Both the position numbers and the translations under genes were made by a program. DNA of 36,484 bases from Clostridiales bacterium DTU053 (GTDB lineage: Bacteria > Bacillota > Clostridia > Oscillospirales > Acutalibacteraceae), in contig LFSO01000038.1 in the NCBI GenBank assembly GCA_001512765.1, forward strand, positions 16,882 to 53,365, written 5' to 3'. Shown piece after piece: positions 22,358-31,154 of the stretch (position 1 is its first letter; the number at the start of each line of letters is the position of its first letter). The notes beneath the pieces are model-generated. The model was not told the DNA's origin. It saw only the letters and a list, made by a program, of their open reading frames with translations, and ran no database searches.

Positions 22358-22389
22358 AAAAAAATACAGGGACACGAATGTGTCCCTGT
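22358..22389 (-). terminator. Terminator of rplJL
   Basis: ACAGGGACAC / GTGTCCCTGT, a 10-bp perfect stem with a four-base loop, followed on the minus strand by ATTTTTTT. Confidence 0.9.
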
Positions 22390-22409
22390 TTGTTAATGAG
22401 TTGACTTTC

Positions 22410-22790
22410 TTATTTAATTTCAACCTTTGCGCCTGCTTCTTCGAGCTTAGCCTTAGCAGCCTCGGCGTCATCCTTGGAAACGCCTTCCTTAACCGGCTTC
22501 GGAGCGCCGTCAACGAGAGCCTTAGCCTCTGCAAGGCCGAGACCTGTGAGCTCACGAACAGCCTTGATGACCTTAATCTTCTCTGCGCCGACTTCTGCAA
22601 GGATAACATCGAACTCTGTCTTCTCCTCAGCGGCTGCGCCACCCTCAGCTGCAGCGGGAGCTGCTACAGCGACAGCGGCTGCTGCGGATACGCCAAATCT
22701 CTCTTCGATTTCCTTAACAAGCTCTGCAAGCTCGAGAACTGTTAACTTTTCAACTTCATTAACTATGCTGACAACTTTTTCACTTGCCAT
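22410..22790 (-). CDS. rplL: 50S ribosomal protein L7/L12
   Basis: The stalk protein that recruits translation factors, 126 residues. N-terminal dimerisation domain ([22 protein letters not shown]), an Ala-rich hinge (about 35-55) and the C-terminal factor-binding domain with [21 protein letters not shown] and the [10 protein letters not shown] turn. It follows rplJ by 61 bases, as in nearly all bacteria, and ends at a strong terminator rather than leading into rpoB. Confidence 0.98.
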   Translation of the reverse strand: MASEKVVSIVNEVEKLTVLELAELVKEIEERFGVSAAAAVAVAAPAAAEGGAAAEEKTEFDVILAEVGAEKIKVIKAVRELTGLGLAEAKALVDGAPKPVKEGVSKDDAEAAKAKLEEAGAKVEIK

Positions 22791-22851
22791 GATTGTTTCC
22801 TCCTGTTTTATTTGCCATATAGGCTGTATTGAATTTACTTATATGCTGAGT

Positions 22852-23394
22852 TTATGCCTCTGCGGGAGCTTCTGCCGCAGCTTCGGCGGGAGCGGCTGCT
22901 TCACCCTGCTTGTCGATAATAGCCTGAATAGCGCGGGCAAATGCGGCCATGGGAGCCTGGAAGGCGCCGACAACGGTAGCGAGAAGAACTTCTCTTGTGG
23001 GCAGCTTTGCAAGGCTGTCAATCTTCTCAAGGCTGATAACCTCACCGTCGAGGAAGCCGCCCTTAATCTGGAAGGTCTTATGCTTGCTTGCGAACTTTGT
23101 GATGATTCTTGCGGGAGCGATGTGGTCGTCCTCGCTCAGAGCGATTGCTGTTGTGCCTGAAAGGACCTCGTCCAGGTTCTCAAGGGGAGTGTCCTTAATA
23201 GCAAGGCGCAGAAGGGTATTCTTAATAACCTCGTAGTGAACGCCCGCTTTTCTGAGCTCCGCTCTGAGGGCTGTATCCTCTGCAACAGTGATTCCCTTAT
23301 AGTCAACAAGAACGCCTGCAACGGACTTTGATATCTTCTCAGAGATTTCTGCTACCTGCTGTTGTTTTTGTTCCAAAACTTTTGCGCTTGGCAA
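22852..23394 (-). CDS. rplJ: 50S ribosomal protein L10
   Basis: Anchors L7/L12 dimers to the ribosome and binds 23S rRNA; also the usual autoregulator of this operon. The 180-residue protein has the RNA-binding N-terminal part (VAGVLVDYKGITVAEDTALRAELRKAG, YEVIKNTLLRLA), GTTAIAL, and a C-terminal helix for L12 binding (ARAIQAIIDKQ) with an Ala/Glu/Pro-rich tail. Translation and transcription are probably controlled by the leader at 23395-23546. Confidence 0.97.
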   Translation of the reverse strand: MPSAKVLEQKQQQVAEISEKISKSVAGVLVDYKGITVAEDTALRAELRKAGVHYEVIKNTLLRLAIKDTPLENLDEVLSGTTAIALSEDDHIAPARIITKFASKHKTFQIKGGFLDGEVISLEKIDSLAKLPTREVLLATVVGAFQAPMAAFARAIQAIIDKQGEAAAPAEAAAEAPAEA

Positions 23395-23546
23395 ATCCTT
23401 TCACCTGCCTTAACAAAAATATTAAAGCTCTTTCCGCAAACCGTGGAAAGAGCATAATTAATCCAAAATAAGATTCAATTTAAGCTCTATTCCTCGGCAG
23501 GCGGCAAAGCCATTATGCATAAAGCACCTGCTGTCTTAAGAACAGC
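23395..23546 (-). promoter_or_regulatory. L10-type ribosomal-protein leader with attenuator
   Basis: The minus-strand leader contains AGACAGCAGGTGC and, further on, GCCGCCTGCCGAGG, the paired conserved strands of the L10 leader to which L10(L12)4 binds. Near the gene, GCTCTTTCC / GGAAAGAGC (about 23431-23457) forms a hairpin followed by TTTAATATTTTT, an attenuator. L10 binding presumably promotes termination. Confidence 0.8.
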
Positions 23547-23552
23547 TTTGTC

Positions 23553-23581
23553 ATTGTAGCATTCGTTACACAAAATGTCAA
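23553..23581 (-). promoter_or_regulatory. Promoter of rplJL
   Basis: On the minus strand TTGACA (23576-23581), 17 bases, TACAAT (23553-23558). Confidence 0.9.
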
Positions 23582-23604
23582 GTTTTTTTATAAAATTTTT
23601 TGAA

Positions 23605-23638
23605 AACCGGCCGCCCATGCATAGGACGGGCGGCCGCT
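23605..23638 (-). terminator. Terminator of gapA
   Basis: GCGGCCGCCC pairs GGGCGGCCGG across an 11-base loop, then TTTT on the minus strand. Strong stem directly after gapA and ahead of the rplJL promoter. Confidence 0.85.
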
Positions 23639-23660
23639 AATTACAATTTCTAATGGACGC

Positions 23661-24674
23661 TTATTTCAGCTCTGCAAAGTACTTGATTGTCCTTACCATC
23701 TGAGAGGTGTAGGAGTTCTCGTTGTCGTACCATGCAACAACCTTAACAAGGCTCTTGCCGTCTTCAAGAGGAGTTGCCTTTGTCTGGGTAGCGTCAAAGA
23801 GTGAGCCGTAGGTCATGCCGATGATGTCAGAGGATACGAGCTCCTCCTCGGTGTAGCCGAAGGACTCGGACTGAGCTGCCTTCATAGCTGCGTTGATGTC
23901 AGCGGCTGTGACTGTGCCCTTAACAACTGCTACAAGCTCTGTGATTGAACCGGTGATGACGGGAACACGCTGTGCAGCGCCGTCAAGCTTGCCGGAAAGC
24001 TCGGGGATAACAAGGCCGATAGCCTTTGCTGCGCCTGTTGAGTTGGGAACGATGTTAGCGGAAGCGGCTCTTGCTCTTCTCAGGTCGCCCTTGCGGTGCG
24101 GGCCGTCAAGAACCATCTGATCGCCTGTGAAGGCGTGAACGGTGGTCATAAAGCCCTTCTCGATTTCAACTGTCTTGTTAAGAAAATAAGCCATGGGAGC
24201 AAGGCAGTTTGTGGTGCAGGATGCTGCGGAGATGATGGTGTCCTCGGGTGTGAGGGTCTTCTCATTTACGCCGTAAACGATTGTGGGAAGGTCGTTTCCT
24301 GCGGGAGCGGAGATAACAACCTTCTTAGCGCCTGCCTTAATGTGAGCCTCTGACTTAGCCTTTGAGGTGTAGAAGCCTGTGCACTCAAGAACTACATCAA
24401 CATCAAGCTCGCCCCAAGGAAGGTTTGCGGCGTCCTTCTCGGCATAGATTCTGATTTCCTTGCCGTCAACGATGATTGAATTCTCTGTAGCCTGAACCTT
24501 GTCGGCAAGAGCGTAGCGGCCCTGAGCCGAGTCATACTTTAAAAGGTGAGCAAGCATTTTTGCATCTGTAAGGTCGTTGATGGCTACGATTTCATAGCCC
24601 TCTGCGCCGAACATCTGGCGGAATGCAAGACGACCGATACGGCCAAAACCGTTAATCGCAACTTTAACAGACAT
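23661..24674 (-). CDS. gapA: Glyceraldehyde-3-phosphate dehydrogenase
   Basis: Glycolytic NAD-dependent enzyme forming 1,3-bisphosphoglycerate. The 337-residue protein starts with the Rossmann motif [17 protein letters not shown], has the catalytic cysteine in [12 protein letters not shown], the His in VHAFTGDQM, and WYDNE near the C-terminus. Asp in AINDLTD favours NAD over NADP. It stands alone: no pgk, tpi or cggR is adjacent. GGAGG precedes the ATG. Confidence 0.98.
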   Translation of the reverse strand: MSVKVAINGFGRIGRLAFRQMFGAEGYEIVAINDLTDAKMLAHLLKYDSAQGRYALADKVQATENSIIVDGKEIRIYAEKDAANLPWGELDVDVVLECTGFYTSKAKSEAHIKAGAKKVVISAPAGNDLPTIVYGVNEKTLTPEDTIISAASCTTNCLAPMAYFLNKTVEIEKGFMTTVHAFTGDQMVLDGPHRKGDLRRARAASANIVPNSTGAAKAIGLVIPELSGKLDGAAQRVPVITGSITELVAVVKGTVTAADINAAMKAAQSESFGYTEEELVSSDIIGMTYGSLFDATQTKATPLEDGKSLVKVVAWYDNENSYTSQMVRTIKYFAELK

Positions 24675-24769
24675 AATTTATTCCTCCGTTATTAATTTGT
24701 TAAGGATGTAACTCCCACCTACGGCAGAGCCATAGGAAATTTTAGGTTAATCCTTTCGTACAGTTTAAT

Positions 24770-24798
24770 ATTTTATATCCAAATGAAGAAATATGCAA
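24770..24798 (-). promoter_or_regulatory. Promoter of gapA
   Basis: On the minus strand TTGCAT (24793-24798), 17 bases, TAAAAT (24770-24775). The 90-base leader contains a CCTATGG / CCGTAGG hairpin. Confidence 0.6.
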
Positions 24799-24962
24799 TA
24801 GCTTTGCTTCAACAAAAAGGCCTTACGACGCATATTCGGCATTTTGCAATAAAATTTTGGCTAAATAGTCAATTTTTTAACAATTAGAGAAATATTTAAA
24901 GCCATTAAACGAATAAAATTTTTCGCCGATTATTATTTTCCAATCTCTGTGGGCATAATAGT

Positions 24963-25745
24963 TTGAAGAAACCCACCTTTGGAGGACTGAACGAATTGCT
25001 TGAAGCCATTAAGCTGAGATATTCGCTGATAGAAGCCCTGGGAATCAATGAGAAGAATGAAAAAGAGCTGCGGGAAAAAATAAACGCCTTGTTTTTGCAC
25101 GCAAGGCTCTGCAAGGACAGTATTTCGTCCGAGGAAGAGCTGTTCGACCTTTTGGAAATAATGAACGCTTGCCGCAAAAAACTTCGCTCAATGAATAATT
25201 ATTCCCTGTCAAAGCTGAAAGTATGCGACTACAAGAGCTTTGACCCGGAGTATTTCCTGGAAGACATTTTTGTGGCGGCGGATTTGATGCTTTCTTCCTT
25301 CGGAAAGAGCATTGAATTTAAGGCTGAGGGAAGAATCCCCGAAATCAGCGCGAATCCGGAGGTGCTCTTTACCGCCGTCATGAACCTTATTTCAAACGCG
25401 GCCATTCATTCAAGGGGAGAGCTTATTTCGGCGTCTCTCAGCATGGCGGGAAACAGAGCGTGTCTTAAGGTGGAGAATGAAGGCAGATTAAACTTGAATA
25501 TGCTCAGGCAGGCATATAACCGCGGCGGCAGCGGCGTAAACTGCATAATGAACGCCGCGCGGCTGCACTGCGGCTCCTTCCTTTTGGGCGTCAGCGGGAA
25601 CAGAACCAAAGCCGTTTTATCCATTTCATCTATGGAGGCGCAAAGCACGGGAGCATACAAACTTCCCGACTTTACCGACTATATCTGCGACCGCCTGTCG
25701 CCCATGTATACGGCCCTTTGCGACTGCGTGCTGTGTCCCTTGTAA
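24963..25745 (+). CDS. Orphan HATPase-domain protein, degenerate
   Basis: A 260-residue soluble protein with a GHKL/HATPase_c-like domain in its second half. The N box is recognisable in FTAVMNLISNAAIHSRG, and a G-box-like stretch GGSGVNCIMNAARLHCGSF follows, but the DxGxG motif is replaced by ENEGRLN. The N-terminal half is helical with no clear phospho-accepting His motif, no sensor domain and no membrane segment. It may be a pseudokinase, an anti-sigma or phosphotransfer-like protein, or a decayed kinase. The Cys-rich C-terminus (CDRLSPMYTALCDCVLCPL) is unusual. The only upstream start is TTG at 24963 with a poor ribosome binding site, so the exact start is uncertain. Confidence 0.6.
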   Translation: MKKPTFGGLNELLEAIKLRYSLIEALGINEKNEKELREKINALFLHARLCKDSISSEEELFDLLEIMNACRKKLRSMNNYSLSKLKVCDYKSFDPEYFLEDIFVAADLMLSSFGKSIEFKAEGRIPEISANPEVLFTAVMNLISNAAIHSRGELISASLSMAGNRACLKVENEGRLNLNMLRQAYNRGGSGVNCIMNAARLHCGSFLLGVSGNRTKAVLSISSMEAQSTGAYKLPDFTDYICDRLSPMYTALCDCVLCPL

Positions 25746-25751
25746 AGCTCA

Positions 25752-25784
25752 AAAAATACAGCCGGCGTTTTGCCGGCTTTTTTA
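25752..25784. terminator. Bidirectional terminator
   Basis: AGCCGGC / GCCGGCT stem, GTTTT loop, A run on the left and T run on the right, between convergent genes. Confidence 0.88.
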
Positions 25785-25786
25785 GT

Positions 25787-26740
25787 TTACATATTCACCA
25801 CATTCTGAGGCTTTCCGTTCACAAAGGCTTTAATGTTTTCGTTAAGGATGCTGAGGAGTCTTGCCCTTGTTTCCCTTCCCGCCCATGCGATATGGGGAGT
25901 GATAAAGCAGTTTTGCGCTGTAAGCAGCGGATTATCCTTTGACGGCGGCTCGGTGCTGAGCACATCAAGACCCGCTCCCGCCAGGTGACCGCTGTTCAGT
26001 GCGTCTGCCAGCGCCTGCTCGTCAATTACGGGGCCCCTTGAAGTATTAACAAGGAAAGCGCCCTTTTTCATTTTGAAGATAAAGTCACGATTTATAAAGC
26101 CCCGTGTTGCGTCTGTCAGCGGGGTATGTATTGTAACAATGTCGGACCTTTCCGCAAGCTCATCGAGAGAAACAAATTCAACAAAGTCTGCGTCCTTCTT
26201 GGGGTTTGGCGTGTAGGCGATAACATTCATCTTAAAAGCCAAAGCCTTCTCAGCCACCGACCTGCCTATTTTGCCAAAGCCGATAATTCCTATTGTCTTG
26301 CCCATAAGCTCCATAACGGGCCCTTTTAAGAAGCAAAAGTCGGGGCAGATGCTCCACTCTCCGCCGCGCACCGCCTCGCTGTGCAGAGCAACGCTGTTGT
26401 AGTGTTCCAGAATAAAGGCAAAGACATGCTGAGCCACCGCCTCCGTGGAGTAGTCGGGGATGTTTGAGACGGGTATGCCCCTCTCTTTTAAATAGTCTGT
26501 ATCGGCAATATTGTAGCCCGTTGAAAGCAGGGCTACATATTTAAGATTCGGCAGCTGCTCCAGAATGCTTTTGGGCAGCGGAGTTTTGTTTGTTATGAGT
26601 ATATCCGCGGGCAGTGACCTTTCGATAATAAGCTCCTTGGGAGTTCTGTCGTAGATTGAAACATCGCCGTATTCATTTAAAAAAGCCCATGAAAGGTCGC
26701 CGGGGTTCGTGGTATGACCGTCAAGTATCACTATCTTCAT
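25787..26740 (-). CDS. D-2-hydroxyacid dehydrogenase (glycerate dehydrogenase / hydroxypyruvate reductase type)
   Basis: An NAD(P)-dependent oxidoreductase of the D-isomer 2-hydroxyacid family, 317 residues. The start is the ATG at 26740, following GCGAGG; an upstream in-frame TTG overlaps that site. It has the nucleotide fingerprint GKTIGIIGFGKIGRSVA, the catalytic Arg in VNTSRGPVIDE, the Glu in GLDVLSTEPP and the His in FITPHIAWA. YTPNP after the second beta strand lacks an acidic NAD anchor, so NADP use is possible. GYNIADTDYLKERGI and NIPDYSTEAVAQH are typical of glycerate dehydrogenases; the substrate could also be another 2-ketoacid. Confidence 0.87.
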   Translation of the reverse strand: MKIVILDGHTTNPGDLSWAFLNEYGDVSIYDRTPKELIIERSLPADILITNKTPLPKSILEQLPNLKYVALLSTGYNIADTDYLKERGIPVSNIPDYSTEAVAQHVFAFILEHYNSVALHSEAVRGGEWSICPDFCFLKGPVMELMGKTIGIIGFGKIGRSVAEKALAFKMNVIAYTPNPKKDADFVEFVSLDELAERSDIVTIHTPLTDATRGFINRDFIFKMKKGAFLVNTSRGPVIDEQALADALNSGHLAGAGLDVLSTEPPSKDNPLLTAQNCFITPHIAWAGRETRARLLSILNENIKAFVNGKPQNVVNM

Positions 26741-26776
26741 AAAGAAACCTCGCAATCATAAGTTTCCGCTTTCGGT

Positions 26777-26797
26777 ATAATGTATATTATACATTAT
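26777..26797. promoter_or_regulatory. Perfect 21-bp palindrome, candidate operator
   Basis: ATAATGTATA and TATACATTAT flank one central T. It lies 37 bases ahead of the hydroxyacid dehydrogenase start, in the divergent region with the VTT-domain gene, and includes promoter-like TATAAT sequences. No regulator gene is adjacent. Confidence 0.55.
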
Positions 26798-26910
26798 TTT
26801 AGCATATAAAACGACAGGATGAACCTTTTTTCTCATATTTGTCCTATAAATATTCCCCATCAATTGACCTTTTTAAGCATTTATATTATTATAGGTTTGC
26901 CTGTTTTTGG

Positions 26911-27678
26911 ATGTGTGTGGTGATTTATATAAACAAAAAAGGGCGCGCTGAAAAACGCGAAAGGCGGCTATACAATATAATCAACTCCTTAGCGGTTTTG
27001 ATGCTCATAGCCGCGGCGCTTCTTATTGTTTGGACCGCCCTTATTAGAATAGATAAACTAAGGGAGCAGTATCTGCATTTTCAGCTCTTTCTTGAGGATT
27101 TGCAGCTCTTTGTCATCTCCCTTAAAAGCAAATGGCTTATTATCATCGCCATTTTCCTTCTTTATATAATCGACGCTTATACGGGCATTTTGCCCATGAA
27201 CTTTCTGATAGTCTTGTCAGGTATTGTATTCCCCATGCCCGCCGCGGTGCTTATAAACATAGCGGGACTGCTGATTCTTATGAGCATAAAGTACGATATG
27301 GGCTCTAAAAAGGGAGCGGGCAGCGCGAAACATATTCTTAAAAGATACCCGGGTGTAATGGACTTTTTGGAGGACGACAAAAAAAGCGGATTATTGCTTG
27401 TCGTATTCCGACTCGTGCCCAACTTCCCCTTCGGCATGGTAAGCCGTCTTTACGGCAGCGCCCATTTCCCCTTTGAAAAGTTTATCTTCCTCTCCCTTTT
27501 GGGCTATGTTCCGAGACTTCTGTCATACAGCTTTATCGGTAACAAGGTCTTTGACCCCTTCTCCGCGGCGTTCTTCACACCGATTATAATCCTGCTTATT
27601 ATCTCAGGCTTCTCAATGCTTGTTCTGAACGCTATTGTCTTTGGAGTAAACAAAACCCAACCCGATGAAAGGAAATGA
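26911..27678 (+). CDS. TVP38/TMEM64-family membrane protein (VTT domain)
   Basis: A polytopic membrane protein of about 255 residues with roughly six hydrophobic segments. The VTT (SNARE-associated) core is visible: PMNFLIVLSGIVFPMPAAVLIN, a glycine-rich reentrant stretch, the conserved VFRLVPNFPFGMVSRLYGSAHFPFEKF and the downstream LGYVPRLLSYSFIG. The family relates to DedA proteins and lipid scramblases. The start is uncertain: ATG at 26911 and GTG shortly after are candidates, none with a good ribosome binding site; a TTG at 26839 would add an unlikely extension. It ends just before the galactokinase-family gene. Confidence 0.75.
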   Translation: MCVVIYINKKGRAEKRERRLYNIINSLAVLMLIAAALLIVWTALIRIDKLREQYLHFQLFLEDLQLFVISLKSKWLIIIAIFLLYIIDAYTGILPMNFLIVLSGIVFPMPAAVLINIAGLLILMSIKYDMGSKKGAGSAKHILKRYPGVMDFLEDDKKSGLLLVVFRLVPNFPFGMVSRLYGSAHFPFEKFIFLSLLGYVPRLLSYSFIGNKVFDPFSAAFFTPIIILLIISGFSMLVLNAIVFGVNKTQPDERK

Positions 27679-27682
27679 GAAA

Positions 27683-28966
27683 ATGTCGAATGTTAAAACC
27701 GTTTTAGAAAGTCTGAACAACGGCGGCTTTGACAGAGTTTTTGCGACTCTTTACGGTGAAAGCGCGCTCCCTCGCCAAAAAAAGAGATACGCGGACATTG
27801 TAAATGTCTTTGAGGATTTATACAAAGACGGGGAAATCAGATTCTTCTCAGCCCCCGGCAGAACGGAGGTCTGCGGCAACCATACCGACCACAACAGAGG
27901 CAGAGTGCTTGCCGCCGCGGTAAACCTTGATGTTATCGCCGCCGCCTCCGAAAATGACGAGAATATCATCAGGCTTAAATCCGTAGAGTACCCGAAAATG
28001 GATGTTATAGATTTAAATGATTTAGAGCCCAAAGCAGAGGAGGCGGGCAAATCCGCCGCCCTTATAAGAGGCGTCGCTTCAAGGCTCAAACAGCTCGGAT
28101 ACAACATAGGCGGTTTTAACGCCGTTACAACCACCGATGTTTTCTCAGGTTCGGGCATTTCCTCCTCCGCAGCCTTTGAGGTGCTTGTGGGAACTATCCT
28201 CAACCACCTTTACAACGACGGCAAAATCTCTCCCGTAGAAATAGCCAAGACCGCCCAGTTTGCGGAGAATAAGTTTTTCCTTAAACCCTGCGGACTTATG
28301 GACCAGATGGCTTGCTCCGTCGGCGGTTTTGTGGGCATTGACTTTAAGGACACCGAAAACCCGATTATCGAAAAGGTAAGCCTTGATTTTAATGAGTTCT
28401 CCCACGCCCTTTGCATTATAGATACGGGCGGTGACCATTCGGATTTAACCGATGAGTATGCGGCAATCCGCAAAGAAATGGAAAGTGTCGCTGCGTATTT
28501 CGGAAAGTCCGCTTTAAGAGATGTAAACGAAGACGATTTCTACAATAATCTCGACGATATTAGAAAAAAGACAAGCGAGCGGGCGGTTCTCAGAGCCATG
28601 CACTTCTTTAACGAAAACAAGAGGGTAGAGAAGGCTCTTGAGTCTTTAAAGAGCGGCGATTTTAACGAGTTTAAGTCCGTTATCACAAACAGCGGTCTTT
28701 CTTCATATATGTATAATCAAAATGTCTACTCGAACAAAAACCCGCTTTCACAGCCCGTTTCCCTTGCCCTTGCCCTTTGCGAAAAACTCCTTTACGGTAA
28801 AGGAGCTTACAGAGTTCACGGCGGCGGCTTTGCGGGCACCGTTCAGGCATTTGTGCCGAATGAGCTTTTAAGCGATTTTAAATCGGAAATCGAAAAGGTA
28901 TTCGGCGAGAACCGCTGCTTTGTCTTGAAAATCAGAGAGCAGGGCGGCACAGCGGTAAATCCTTAA
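27683..28966 (+). CDS. galK: Galactokinase-family GHMP kinase
   Basis: A 427-residue sugar-1-kinase. The family signature FFSAPGRTEVCGNHTDHNRGRVLAAAV (galactokinase signature G-R-x-N-x-I-G-E-H-x-D-Y in variant form) is followed by the GHMP ATP-binding loop DVFSGSGISSSAAFEV, the catalytic-site stretch GLMDQMACSVGG and the C-terminal VHGGGFAGTVQAFVP. Asn-to-Thr/Glu changes in the signature are not typical of well-studied GalK, so the substrate could be another hexose. The start at 27683 is preferred: AAAGGA lies nine bases ahead, whereas the ATG at 27665 overlaps the preceding gene. No galT, galE or lnpA is nearby. Confidence 0.82.
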   Translation: MSNVKTVLESLNNGGFDRVFATLYGESALPRQKKRYADIVNVFEDLYKDGEIRFFSAPGRTEVCGNHTDHNRGRVLAAAVNLDVIAAASENDENIIRLKSVEYPKMDVIDLNDLEPKAEEAGKSAALIRGVASRLKQLGYNIGGFNAVTTTDVFSGSGISSSAAFEVLVGTILNHLYNDGKISPVEIAKTAQFAENKFFLKPCGLMDQMACSVGGFVGIDFKDTENPIIEKVSLDFNEFSHALCIIDTGGDHSDLTDEYAAIRKEMESVAAYFGKSALRDVNEDDFYNNLDDIRKKTSERAVLRAMHFFNENKRVEKALESLKSGDFNEFKSVITNSGLSSYMYNQNVYSNKNPLSQPVSLALALCEKLLYGKGAYRVHGGGFAGTVQAFVPNELLSDFKSEIEKVFGENRCFVLKIREQGGTAVNP

Positions 28967-29017
28967 ATTATATGAGTGCGGCTTATGCCGCGCTCTTTTC
29001 TTAAATCGGAGGCGCTT

Positions 29018-29776
29018 ATGGGAAAGGATACGGCAAAAAAAAGACTTCACCTTCTTGACTACTTCAGAGGCATCGCCTTTGTGAACATGGCGATATATCA
29101 CGCTCTGTTTCTCCTTGATGATATGTATAATATCCGCCCCCTGCCCGACCTAATAATGGAGATATACCAAAACCTTATTTGCTCAGGCTTTATACTCATC
29201 TCGGGAGCTGCCCTGAGCCTTATGAAAAAAAGCGGCAGGGATATATTAAAACTTGTACTCGCGGCGGCGGCTGTAAGCGTCGCTACATATATAGCCACGC
29301 CGGAATACTTTATTTCTTTCGGCATACTGCACTTTTTCTCCCTTGCGCTTATAATCGGCACCGCCGTAAAACCGCTTCTTTATAAAATACCGCCCCTTTT
29401 CGGAGCGGCTTTAAATCTTCTGCTGTTTACCCTTTTCTATGCCGCTGACGACGGCTACGGCGGCATTTTCACCTTAAGGCTGTTCGATTTCCCCGATGCG
29501 CTTTATAATTTCCCGCTTTCCTTCGTTTTCGGTTTCCCTTCTCCCACCTATACATCTGGTGACTATTTCGGTCTTATCCCTTGGATTTTCCTTTACTTCG
29601 CGGGCTTCTTTATATTCAGAATTATCAGGGAAAACAAAAAGGCCTTGGATTTCTTTTATAAAAACCCAAAGCCGTACTTTTTAAGTTTTTTCGGCAGGAA
29701 CTCTCTGATTTTCTACCTTATCCACCAACCGATTATTTACGCTGTTCTCTATGTGATTTTCAAAATTATCCGCTGA
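29018..29776 (+). CDS. Heparan-alpha-glucosaminide N-acetyltransferase-like membrane protein
   Basis: A 252-residue membrane protein with about seven hydrophobic segments. KRLHLLDYFRGIAFVNMAIYHALF is the opening of the HGSNAT_cat/DUF1624 family, with the conserved D-x-x-R-G and later histidines (FGILHFFSLALI, and FYLIHQPI in the last helix). Members transfer acyl groups across membranes or are related acyltransferases; the bacterial substrate is unknown. The ATG at 29018 follows GGAGG; an upstream in-frame ATG at 28976 lacks a site. It is 51 bases behind the GHMP kinase gene and is probably co-transcribed. Confidence 0.8.
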   Translation: MGKDTAKKRLHLLDYFRGIAFVNMAIYHALFLLDDMYNIRPLPDLIMEIYQNLICSGFILISGAALSLMKKSGRDILKLVLAAAAVSVATYIATPEYFISFGILHFFSLALIIGTAVKPLLYKIPPLFGAALNLLLFTLFYAADDGYGGIFTLRLFDFPDALYNFPLSFVFGFPSPTYTSGDYFGLIPWIFLYFAGFFIFRIIRENKKALDFFYKNPKPYFLSFFGRNSLIFYLIHQPIIYAVLYVIFKIIR

Positions 29777-31123
29777 TTATCTCCTTTTCAGCGCGCTGTA
29801 GTCTTTCACAACCCTTATGACAGTCTTTCTTCTGCTGTTCTTTGCCCTGAGAATGAGAATCACAACCACAGCGGCGGCCAGAATTGCCGCAAGGATAATA
29901 AATACGGGAGAGGTCAGCACAGTTTTTGTGATTTTGGCAAGGTATAAAAGGAAGTTCCTCTCAATCGTTTCTCCCGCTACAAGGTCAACCTGAGCGATTT
30001 CGTTGCCAGCGTAGAGAATTCTCGCCCTGCCTATCTTCTGACCCTTCTTAATGGGAGCGTCCACCTTCTTCGGAGTCAGCTCCTCGATTACCTCAAAGTA
30101 AACTCCCTGAGCGTTGACTCCCGACGGGACAAGCGCAGTAATCTCCTTTTCGGGCAAGAGCCTTAAATGGTCGTACTTGGAGGAGAGCCCAACATCAATT
30201 ACGCTGACCACCTGATTCTTTTCAGCCACAAGCCTCAGCTTAATATTCTTAAATGTCCAGTCAAGAATCTTCTTGCACTCCATAAAGGCGATGTTTTCTT
30301 CGACCCCGTCATTGTCTATGTCATAAAAGGGAGCGCGCATTACGACAGCCAGATAGGTGTAGCCGTCTTTGGACGCCTTTGTGACAATGCAGCGTCCCGC
30401 GTTCGAGGTGGTTCCCGTCTTAATGCCCTTTGCGGTGGGGATGTAGTAATCCTTAATGCCTGAATTCATTATCTTTACGGTGGAGATAAGATTTCTCTCC
30501 TGAGGATATTTGTTTGTGGGCGGGATTGTGTATTTCTTTGTGCTTGTAATCTCCTCAAAAATCGGGTTTTCAAGGGCCTTTAATGTAAATTTGGCGACAT
30601 CTCTCGCGGTGGTGTACTGACCCTCCGCGTCAAGACCGCTGGGGTTAATAAATACCGTATTCTCGCAGCCAATGCTCTTTACATACTCGTTCATCATCTG
30701 CACAAAGGCGCCGATGTTGTTGGGGCAGATGTAGTCGGCAAGCACATTCGCCGCGTCGTTGGCGCTTGCCACAAGCATGCAGTAAAGGAGATTCCTTACG
30801 CTCATCTGCTCGCCCGGCAAAAGCCCCGCTGTGGAGCTGTTAGTGCCGTCAAGCAGTCTGATGGCGTAGTTGGGAACCTCCACAATCTCATCAAGGTTTT
30901 GCGCATTTTCAAGCACAATGGAAGCGGTCACAATCTTTGCAAGGGACGCGGGAGCGGTAAGCATGTCCGCGTTCTTGTCAAAAATAACGGTGCCGTCGTC
31001 CATGCTTTGAAGAAATACAATCTCAGCCTCCACATCAATCTCGCTGTTGTAGGAGGCAAGAGCGTTTACAGATGTTGTAAGTATTATAAGGCAAACCAAA
31101 GCCGAAATTAAAAACTTCCTCAT
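29777..31123 (-). CDS. D-alanyl-D-alanine carboxypeptidase (PBP5/DacA family)
   Basis: Trims the terminal D-Ala from peptidoglycan stem peptides outside the membrane. The 448-residue protein has a signal peptide (1-23, ending NALAS), the serine-nucleophile motif APASLAKIVTAS (SxxK), SANDAANVLADY (SxN) and IKTGTTSNAGRC (KTG). The PBP5-type C-terminal beta domain follows, then a membrane anchor (VFIILAAILAAAVVVILIL) and a basic cytoplasmic tail. A true transmembrane helix replaces the usual amphipathic anchor. ATG at 31123 is used, with GGGAA eight bases ahead. It ends one base after the convergent acyltransferase-like gene, with no terminator visible between them. Confidence 0.93.
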   Translation of the reverse strand: MRKFLISALVCLIILTTSVNALASYNSEIDVEAEIVFLQSMDDGTVIFDKNADMLTAPASLAKIVTASIVLENAQNLDEIVEVPNYAIRLLDGTNSSTAGLLPGEQMSVRNLLYCMLVASANDAANVLADYICPNNIGAFVQMMNEYVKSIGCENTVFINPSGLDAEGQYTTARDVAKFTLKALENPIFEEITSTKKYTIPPTNKYPQERNLISTVKIMNSGIKDYYIPTAKGIKTGTTSNAGRCIVTKASKDGYTYLAVVMRAPFYDIDNDGVEENIAFMECKKILDWTFKNIKLRLVAEKNQVVSVIDVGLSSKYDHLRLLPEKEITALVPSGVNAQGVYFEVIEELTPKKVDAPIKKGQKIGRARILYAGNEIAQVDLVAGETIERNFLLYLAKITKTVLTSPVFIILAAILAAAVVVILILRAKNSRRKTVIRVVKDYSALKRR

Positions 31124-31154
31124 AGACAAATTCCCGATAAGTGATATAATTATT

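Noticed and set aside
21907-22642. Minus-strand ORFs of 150 and 174 codons across island C and into rplL
   Set aside because: They are low-complexity Gly/Arg/Ala/Ser products without ribosome binding sites, and the longer one overlaps rplL out of frame. They arise from GC-rich sequence with few stops.
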